Under the pieces are notes generated by a model. The model ran no database searches. It saw nothing but the letters and a program-made list of their open reading frames with translations, and was not told the DNA's origin. Shown one piece after another: positions 5,656 through 10,811 of a stretch of 10,811 nucleotides of DNA; within the stretch, counting starts at the first letter, position 1; each line of letters opens with the position of its first letter. Source of the stretch: CAZJWR01 sp964549765 (GTDB lineage: Bacteria; Zixibacteria; MSB-5A5; GN15; JAAZOE01); contig CAZJWR010000094.1 of the NCBI GenBank assembly GCA_964549765.1, positions 1-10,811 of the forward strand, given 5' to 3'. The translations under genes were made by a program, and so were the position numbers.

Positions 5656-6747
5656 ATGCGGAGGCGCTTTCTAAGGTCGTTGGCAACCGCGATGGTCATA
5701 TTGGTTGCAGCATTGGGGATTTCGTGCTGCGATGACGACAACCCGGTCAGGCCCCCGCCGGCGAAGGATTATTACGTATACTTCAGCGATTATATGGCTC
5801 CCAACACCTATTACCGGTATGATACCGGTACGAAGCAAGTGGACTCATTTTATCTGCCATATGATGCTGTTACTGACGGATTCGGGATTTCCCCTGACGG
5901 CAAGACGATGTATCTCCATCCCGACGAGGGGATTGTCGAGGTCGAGCTGGATTCCTTCACTGTAATTGCCGAACATTCGCTAGTGCTCAAAAAGGATCGA
6001 AACAGATGGCGGGGCCACGAGGTCATCGTATCGCCGGACGGCCGGTATCTGGCCCTGGTTAACCGATATCTGCATATGGTTGATCTCGCCGATTATTCCG
6101 TCGTCTATGCCGACACTGTAAATGATGCCGGACAGGGGTGGTTCACTGAGGACAGCCATATCTTCTTTTGTCATATCAATGATACTCTCGATAGCTATAG
6201 CCATGTATATGTTCTCGAAGTCGCTATCGGGGACACCATTTCGGCTGTCAGGCATGAATTTCCAATAGGATATCCGGTACGAGTCGTAGCGAGCCCCGAT
6301 TACCGCAAGTGGCTTATGTTAATGTACTTAGGCGACGACAGATACCGTTTTCAAGTTTACGCCCGTGAATTGGATTCGATTATCTTCTATACGGACTTTT
6401 GTCCCGGTGGGGACATGGTTTTGACTCCAGACGGACGCGACGCTGTTTATTCATATGCGCAATCGGGGTATGTCAGGCCCATATGCCCTCCCAAGAAATA
6501 CATAACTCTTTTTGATGTTGTGAGCAACAGGCCAGATGGTGACGTCTATAATTTTATTGATTCGCTCCTGATGGTGGGCCCCATCGGAGACATGGTTATA
6601 ACACCTGACAATCGTTCTCTGATCGCAGTGCCGATCGCGCTTGGTCAGGTATTTCATTATGACCTTAAGAGGAGGGAGGTAGTGACTCGTTTGCAATTCG
6701 GCGATGCCAATATATTGACGCCGCCGGTTTGTCAGCGTAAACCATAA
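5656..6747 (+). CDS. Putative lipoprotein with beta-propeller-like repeats, copy 2
   Basis: This 363-residue paralogue aligns end to end with the protein at 4444-5532. Both share the signal peptide ending LGISCCDDDNPV, the block GKTMYLHPDEGIVEVELDSF, the WFTxDS and YSHVY segments and the C-terminal VCQRKP. The divergent stretches lie mainly in the middle and near residues 225-300. The start is supported by GGGAGG (5643-5648) ahead of the ATG. The blade-like motifs ISPDGKTMYL, VSPDGRYLAL, ASPDYRKW and ITPDNRSLIA suggest a beta-propeller held at the cell surface. The gene is 16 bases upstream of the protease start, so the two are probably cotranscribed. The ligand is unknown. Confidence 0.82.
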   Translation: MRRRFLRSLATAMVILVAALGISCCDDDNPVRPPPAKDYYVYFSDYMAPNTYYRYDTGTKQVDSFYLPYDAVTDGFGISPDGKTMYLHPDEGIVEVELDSFTVIAEHSLVLKKDRNRWRGHEVIVSPDGRYLALVNRYLHMVDLADYSVVYADTVNDAGQGWFTEDSHIFFCHINDTLDSYSHVYVLEVAIGDTISAVRHEFPIGYPVRVVASPDYRKWLMLMYLGDDRYRFQVYARELDSIIFYTDFCPGGDMVLTPDGRDAVYSYAQSGYVRPICPPKKYITLFDVVSNRPDGDVYNFIDSLLMVGPIGDMVITPDNRSLIAVPIALGQVFHYDLKRREVVTRLQFGDANILTPPVCQRKP

Positions 6748-6763
6748 CTAAAGGAGGCATCAC

Positions 6764-7075
6764 ATGCAAAAGGCGGTATGTCTTTTGGGGGCGGCTGTCA
6801 TCCTTGTCCTAACATCTTCGATATCTGCCCAATTCTATTACGGTTCGAATGGGCCTGTTCCGTTGTCCATCGATTCCAACAAGGTTCTGATCAAATTCGA
6901 TATGACTTACAACCCGGAATTACAAAGCGCCATCTTAAGTCAAATTGAAAGAATTGCGACTGTAGTTCACGAACAATATGTGATCGATGATTTCGTCTGT
7001 TGCTCCCTTTCGACCGGGGTCGGATATACGGATTTTCTTGATTCGCTGAATGCATTGACGGTGTATATCTCGTAG
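6764..7075 (+). CDS. Secreted subtilisin-like protease, N-terminal fragment (frameshifted)
   Basis: This frame encodes 103 residues: a signal peptide (MQKAVCLLGAAVILVLTSS..., likely cut after ISA) and part of an N-terminal propeptide-like region. It starts behind AAAGGAGG (6750-6757). It stops early at 7073-7075, where the reading should pass to the frame that encodes the rest of the protease. The in-frame LDSLNA is followed in the other frame by IDGVYLVEPFYLYDG, which connects smoothly. One added base near 7054 (for example GCAATT for GCATT) would join both parts into about 618 residues. I see no slippery heptamer, so a true disabling deletion or a sequencing error is likelier than programmed frameshifting. 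Confidence 0.75.
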   Translation: MQKAVCLLGAAVILVLTSSISAQFYYGSNGPVPLSIDSNKVLIKFDMTYNPELQSAILSQIERIATVVHEQYVIDDFVCCSLSTGVGYTDFLDSLNALTVYIS

Positions 7076-7107
7076 AACCGTTTTATCTGTATGACGGAAA
7101 TTATCCG

Positions 7108-8619
7108 ATGCCGGTTGGTGAGCAGTTTATTGTTGCTTTCGATCCCACTCTATCACCCGGGAGTATCGACAGTATAAATGCCGCGAACGGTGTGGTATCC
7201 GATCATTTGATATATGGCTTCGAAAGCGTCTACCTTCTACGAAACACGGATTCGTCGGGCATGCGCATTCTGGACCTGGCCAATTATTATCATGATATAG
7301 TGCCGACCCATTTTGCCTATCCGGAGTTTGCTGAAAGATACGAAAAGCATTCCTACCAGCTTTTCGACTTTTATCGCAATAATCAGTCTCATTTAAAGAA
7401 AGTGATTGGAGAATTCAATCAGCGGACCGTATGGGATTTCGCCGGGTGTAACGACACCATTACCGTTGCAATTATCGATGATGGCGTGGAGGCGCACGAG
7501 GATTTGCCGGGACTGCGGATTCTCCCTGGGCACGACTTTATTCACAATAATCCGAATTCCTGGCCGGTGGGAAATGACGCGCATGGAATGGGCTGTCCCG
7601 GGATTATAGCTGCATCTCATACTACAGATAGCGGCTATCTGTATAATCCAATGTCGTTCACCGGCATATTCTCATTGGATCCATGGACCAAGATAATGCC
7701 ATTAAAAATTTTCGAAGGTGATGGCGGACCACCAGATTGGGTTATTGCTTCAGCCATAAATTGGGCCTTCTTTAATGATGCTGATGTAATCTCCAATAGC
7801 TACGGTAAGGCAGTTTGTATTTCATCGCCGCTGATTGATTCCGCTCTGCAGAGAATCTACAATGATGGAAGGAATGGCTTGGGAATGCCAGCCATATTCT
7901 CTTCTGGAAACGGTGCCGAAGTCTATCCGAGCATGGTTGCCTATCCGGCCTGTTCAGATTATGCATTCGCTGTCGGCGCAGTGCAGCTCAACGACGAAAG
8001 GTGGTATTACAGCCAATATGGGTCTCATCTTGATGTTGTTGCTCCCAGCGGAGACGTGTGCCTCCAGGGGGATGTATGGACGCTGGATAGGATGGATTGG
8101 TGGGGATTCAATGACGGCGTTGATAGCGCGTGCGGCATGGAGGTAGGCTGGAACTGTCCCTATCTCTTTCAGAATGATGTTGATTATGATTGTCATTTCG
8201 GGGGAACGTCGGCGGCGTGCCCCATAGTATCGGGTATAGCATCTCTTTTAATTGCGCGAAATCCGGAGTTGACTGTCGATCAAATCTACGATGTTCTGCG
8301 ATATTCCGCCGTGACCGACCTTGATTGGGGGACGATTACCCCGCATGACCTCGAGTACGGTTACGGCCGAGTGGACGCCTTCCGGGCAATGCTGGCTATC
8401 TGCCGTGGTGATGCCAATAATGACGGGGCAATCAATATTGGCGATCAGGTGCATATTGTGAACTATATCTTCAGAAGCGGCCCTGAACCGCAGCCCGATA
8501 TGGGAACCGGCGATGCCGATTGCAGTGGTGCGGTGGAGATTTCAGACGCCGTCTACTTGATCAATTATATATTTAAGGAGGGACCGGCGCCCGGTATCTG
8601 TTTTGAATACGACTATTGA
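7108..8619 (+). CDS. Subtilisin-like (S8) protease with dockerin repeats, C-terminal part
   Basis: This frame encodes 503 residues from the first ATG, but the protein belongs with 6764-7075. The frame is open from 7042, and the ATG at 7108 has no ribosome site. From that ATG, residues about 117-420 form an S8 catalytic domain. Asp124 lies in AIIDDGVE, His159 in HGMGCPGIIAA, oxyanion Asn268 in SSGNG and Ser368 in GGTSAACP. Residues about 432-495 are two dockerin-type calcium-binding repeats, GDANNDGAINIGDQ and GDADCSGAVEISD, each followed by a V/I-NYIF helix. It would hydrolyse proteins outside the cell and be held by a cohesin-like or other surface partner through the dockerin. The catalytic residues are intact, so any inactivation is recent or apparent. 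The adjacent lipoproteins may be partners. Confidence 0.88.
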   Translation: MPVGEQFIVAFDPTLSPGSIDSINAANGVVSDHLIYGFESVYLLRNTDSSGMRILDLANYYHDIVPTHFAYPEFAERYEKHSYQLFDFYRNNQSHLKKVIGEFNQRTVWDFAGCNDTITVAIIDDGVEAHEDLPGLRILPGHDFIHNNPNSWPVGNDAHGMGCPGIIAASHTTDSGYLYNPMSFTGIFSLDPWTKIMPLKIFEGDGGPPDWVIASAINWAFFNDADVISNSYGKAVCISSPLIDSALQRIYNDGRNGLGMPAIFSSGNGAEVYPSMVAYPACSDYAFAVGAVQLNDERWYYSQYGSHLDVVAPSGDVCLQGDVWTLDRMDWWGFNDGVDSACGMEVGWNCPYLFQNDVDYDCHFGGTSAACPIVSGIASLLIARNPELTVDQIYDVLRYSAVTDLDWGTITPHDLEYGYGRVDAFRAMLAICRGDANNDGAINIGDQVHIVNYIFRSGPEPQPDMGTGDADCSGAVEISDAVYLINYIFKEGPAPGICFEYDY

Positions 8620-8904
8620 AGATCGGTGAAGTGGCCGCAAGTATTTGGCTCGTGAAGCATGGACAGGATTGCGCCGATCCTGACCGCCGAAACAGAATCG
8701 CCCGCCCCTTCCACCGAGAACGGGCGGGCGGTGATTTGTGAGCCGGGTGCCCCAGTCCCCCATGACACGTGTGGGCGACACCGGCCACCGATGACAAAAG
8801 TCGGTGACATCTGCTCTGCCAACCAAAATGTGATATAAATTCTCCGCGATTCTCCGTATATAAAGTGTCAACCGAGTTGAAATTCATCTGAAAGGAGAAA
8901 TATC
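8620..8904. other. Intergenic region before the VOC gene
   Basis: These 285 bases hold the GC-rich hairpin at 8699-8730, an ACACGTGT palindrome (8765-8772) and a small hairpin CACCGA/TCGGTG (8786-8806). A direct repeat of ATTCTCCG 10 bases apart (8839 and 8849) is followed by a TATAAA-like -10 box (8859-8864) with no clear -35 box. I see no gene in it. Confidence 0.6.
8699..8730. terminator. GC-rich hairpin, possible terminator of the protease locus
   Basis: CGCCCGCCC (8699-8707) pairs perfectly with GGGCGGGCG (8722-8730) across a 14-base loop. With a two-base bulge, pairing extends by AATC/GATT. Only a short TTT follows on the + strand, and AA-rich sequence flanks the left side, so termination efficiency in either direction is uncertain. 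It lies 80 bases after the protease stop. Confidence 0.45.
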
Positions 8905-9291
8905 ATGGCGGGCAATAAGCCACCTCAGGGCTCATTTGTGTGGAATGAACTGATGACCCGCGACGTGGTCGGGGCGAAAAAGTTCTATTCCGAACTCATC
9001 GGCTGGAATCCGGCCGACAGTGGCATGCCGGGCATGGATTATACGCTGTTCAAGGCCGGGGACAAGAGCCACGCCGGAATGATGGCAATGCCTTCGGAGA
9101 TTCCCAAAGAAGTTCCACCGCATTGGATGGCGTATATCGCCGTCGACGACGTGGACGCCGCGGCCAAAAAGGTCGAACAGCTCGGCGGAAAAATCCTGCA
9201 CGGTCCCGAAGACGTCCCCGGCGTGGGACGATTTTGCACTATCGCCGATCCGACCGGGGCAGTCGTATCGCTGATGACCATGAGCGAATAG
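8905..9291 (+). CDS. VOC family (glyoxalase/bleomycin-resistance fold) protein
   Basis: This 128-residue protein is a single vicinal-oxygen-chelate domain of typical length. Family marks are WNELMTRDVVGAKKFYSELIGW near the start and, in the second half, HWMAYIAVDDVDAAA, LGGKILHGPEDVPGVGRF and IADPTGAVVSL. These make up the paired beta-alpha-beta-beta-beta modules. It most resembles the CFP30B-like VOC proteins often annotated only as 'VOC family protein'. The exact reaction is unknown, and a metal-dependent lyase or dioxygenase-like role is possible. The ribosome site AAAGGAG (8891-8897) is 7 bases before the ATG, and AT-rich sequence (8832-8864) upstream could serve as a promoter. It is monocistronic, closed by a strong terminator. 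Confidence 0.88.
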   Translation: MAGNKPPQGSFVWNELMTRDVVGAKKFYSELIGWNPADSGMPGMDYTLFKAGDKSHAGMMAMPSEIPKEVPPHWMAYIAVDDVDAAAKKVEQLGGKILHGPEDVPGVGRFCTIADPTGAVVSLMTMSE

Positions 9292-9322
9292 GGATTTCTC
9301 TAAACCCGATATTGGATTGTCT

Positions 9323-9358
9323 GAGCCGGCGTGCGAATAGCGCCGGCTCTAATTTTTT
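9323..9358 (+). terminator. Rho-independent terminator after the VOC gene
   Basis: GAGCCGGCG (9323-9331) pairs perfectly with CGCCGGCTC (9341-9349) across a 9-base loop, followed by TAATTTTTT (9350-9358). A 9-base GC-rich stem plus a T-run is a textbook intrinsic terminator, 31 bases after the VOC stop codon. Confidence 0.9.
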
Positions 9359-9385
9359 GTATTGGCGGGCCGGGGAATTCCGTAT

Positions 9386-9413
9386 TTTGAGTGCAATGAA
9401 AATGGACTAATAC
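9386..9413 (+). promoter_or_regulatory. Weak candidate promoter of the cyclase-aminotransferase operon
   Basis: TTTGAG (9386-9391) or TTGAGT (9387-9392) lies 16 or 15 bases before TAATAC (9408-9413). The matches are partial. Its position, between the upstream terminator and the cyclase start codon at 9435, is the main support. Confidence 0.3.
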
Positions 9414-9434
9414 TGCGAAGGGGACGGCAACGCC

Positions 9435-10055
9435 ATGTCTCGCATTATAGATATTTCACAAACAGTTCATCCGGGGATGGCTGTCTGGCCGGGAGACACC
9501 GAATATAAGCCGTTCTGGGTGTGGCGGATGGGTGACGGCGATACCTGCAATGTCGGCAGCGTAACCATGAGCCTGCATACGGGGACGCATGCCGATGCCC
9601 CGTATCATTTTCTATCCGAGGGTTTACCGATTTCCGGGATCGACATATCGGCCTATATCGGCCCGGCGCTGGTGGTGGATATGAGCGGGATACGGTCAAT
9701 CGATGCCGAAGCGATCAAAAATATAGACGTACAAGGAGTGGAGCGAATCTTATTCCGTACGCTCAGCCGCGATTCCGCCACATTCAATCGTGATTTTGCC
9801 TGCCTCACTCCCGATGGGGCCGAGGCGTTGGTTGCGGGAGGAATCAAGCTCGTCGGGATCGACACGCCGTCGGTCGATCAAGCCGATTCAAAAACGCTCG
9901 ACTCACATAAAATCCTGGCGAACCATTCGGTGGCCATCCTCGAAAATCTGATGCTGGAACATGTCGCACCCGGAACATACGAATTGATCGCGTTGCCGTT
10001 GAAACTGGCCGGTATGGATGCGTCGCCGGTGAGGGCGATATTGAGAAGCGAATAA
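9435..10055 (+). CDS. kynB: Cyclase family protein, kynurenine formamidase-like
   Basis: This 206-residue soluble protein belongs to the metal-dependent hydrolase/cyclase family that includes bacterial arylformamidase KynB, which converts N-formylkynurenine to kynurenine and formate. Length and motifs fit that group. HTGTHADAPYHF gives the metal ligands His48, His52, Asp54 and His58; GIDTPSVD lies at 141-148; and SHKILANHSVAILENL gives His158, His164 and Glu170. The start follows AAGGGGA (9418-9424) at a 10-base gap. It is 22 bases upstream of an aminotransferase gene and so probably cotranscribed with it. No kynurenine pathway partner (dioxygenase or kynureninase) is visible, and many members of this family act on other amides, lactones or unknown substrates. 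The kynB symbol is therefore tentative, while the family call is secure. Confidence 0.85.
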   Translation: MSRIIDISQTVHPGMAVWPGDTEYKPFWVWRMGDGDTCNVGSVTMSLHTGTHADAPYHFLSEGLPISGIDISAYIGPALVVDMSGIRSIDAEAIKNIDVQGVERILFRTLSRDSATFNRDFACLTPDGAEALVAGGIKLVGIDTPSVDQADSKTLDSHKILANHSVAILENLMLEHVAPGTYELIALPLKLAGMDASPVRAILRSE

Positions 10056-10077
10056 TCAGTGAGGAGAATGGAAGGAT

Positions 10078-10811
10078 ATGTCCAAAAGCGATGAATTGAT
10101 CAAGCGGCGGGAGGCGGTTGTGCCGCGCGGCCTGGCGCAGTTCGCCGGCAGTGTGACGGCGGTATCGGCCAAGGGCGCCCGGTTGATCGATGCCGACGGG
10201 CGAGAATTGATCGATTTTGCCGGGGGAATCGGCGTCATGAACGTGGGCCATTCCCAAGCCGCCGTGGTCGATGCGATCAAATCGCAGGCCGAAAAATTAC
10301 AGCATACCTGCATACACGTGGCGACATACGAGCCATACCTTGATTTGTGCGAAAAGATGGCGGCGCTGCTGCCTCATGGAGACAAAACCAAGGTGATGCT
10401 AGTCAACACCGGCACCGAGGCGGTGGAGAACGCCGTCAAGATCGCCCGCCAGGCAACCGGCCGGTCGGCTGTCATCTGCTATACCGAGGCGTTTCACGGG
10501 CGGACGATGATGAGCATGACGTTGACCTCCAAGGCGCGATACAAGAAAAATTGCGGGCCGTTTGCGCCCGAAGTCTACCGGATACAATATCCGAATCATT
10601 ATCGGTACGGCGACGGTTTGTCCAAAGAGGCGTTTATTGAACGGGAATTAAATCGACTGGAAGATGCCTTCGTCACGATAGTCCCAGCGGAGCAGGTGGC
10701 GGCGATTATCATCGAGCCGGTGCAGGGGGAGGGCGGATTCGTTCCGGCTCCGGCCGAGTATCTGCGGGGGCTGCGTGAAATTTGCACCAAGTACGGCATA
10801 ATGCTTATTGC
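10078..10811 (+). CDS. gabT: Class III aminotransferase, GABA-transaminase type (3' truncated)
   Basis: The open frame runs off the right edge after 244 codons, roughly the first half of a fold-type I PLP enzyme of about 430 residues. Family marks are DFAGGIGVMNVGH (46-58), NTGTEAVENAVKIAR (110-124, PLP phosphate loop), FHGRT (139-143, ring-stacking region) and IIIEPVQGEGGF (210-221). The window ends at IMLI, just before the expected ADEVQ motif with the PLP-binding Asp; the Schiff-base Lys lies beyond. The closest pattern is 4-aminobutyrate aminotransferase, which moves an amino group from GABA to 2-oxoglutarate. Other omega-amino acid substrates are possible. The start is supported by GAGGAG (10061-10066) at an 11-base gap. 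It is the second gene of the operon begun at 9435. Confidence 0.87.
   Translation, partial: MSKSDELIKRREAVVPRGLAQFAGSVTAVSAKGARLIDADGRELIDFAGGIGVMNVGHSQAAVVDAIKSQAEKLQHTCIHVATYEPYLDLCEKMAALLPHGDKTKVMLVNTGTEAVENAVKIARQATGRSAVICYTEAFHGRTMMSMTLTSKARYKKNCGPFAPEVYRIQYPNHYRYGDGLSKEAFIERELNRLEDAFVTIVPAEQVAAIIIEPVQGEGGFVPAPAEYLRGLREICTKYGIMLI

Overview
The window reads as a piece of a bacterial chromosome of roughly balanced base composition. It is probably from an uncultured lineage of the FCB-superphylum type, such as Zixibacteria or relatives. The taxonomic hint is indirect. A subtilisin-like protease ends in two dockerin-type calcium-binding repeats of the GDANNDG...VNYIF...GPEP style, there is a Ser/Thr kinase fused to a FlgO/TolB-like domain and TPRs, and lipoproteins begin CDDDNPV. 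All sense genes are on the + strand.

Layout. (1) Bases 1-2180 hold the C-terminal two thirds or so of a membrane Ser/Thr protein kinase; the window opens inside its DFG motif. (2) Bases 2181-2467 are intergenic, with two REP-like hairpins and a candidate promoter. (3) Bases 2468-3727 encode a cysteine-rich ferredoxin-like protein with an N-terminal winged helix. (4) Bases 3728-4443 have no convincing gene but are unusually structured. They hold a cluster of seven TTCGTAA/TTACGAA half-sites forming several perfect inverted repeats, then a candidate promoter overlapped by a 24-base palindrome, a predicted stem-bubble-stem RNA with a small terminator-like hairpin, and a second strong promoter with a long leader.

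(5) Bases 4444-8619 are a secreted/cell-surface locus: two paralogous beta-propeller-like putative lipoproteins, then a secreted S8 protease carrying dockerin repeats. Between the two lipoprotein genes lies a 13-codon remnant of the protease gene's 5' end. The locus therefore arose by tandem duplication of a lipoprotein-protease unit. The surviving protease gene carries a one-base frameshift near base 7054; restoring one base gives a continuous protein of about 618 residues.

(6) Bases 8905-9291 encode a small VOC (glyoxalase-fold) protein, closed by a clear rho-independent terminator. (7) Bases 9435-10811 are an operon of a kynurenine-formamidase-type cyclase and the N-terminal 244 codons of a class III (GABA-type) aminotransferase cut by the window edge.

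The genes do not form one pathway. The most coherent functional unit is the lipoprotein-lipoprotein-protease locus. The most unexplained DNA is the non-coding stretch 3728-4443. Family assignments rest on motif recognition by eye; no database search was possible.
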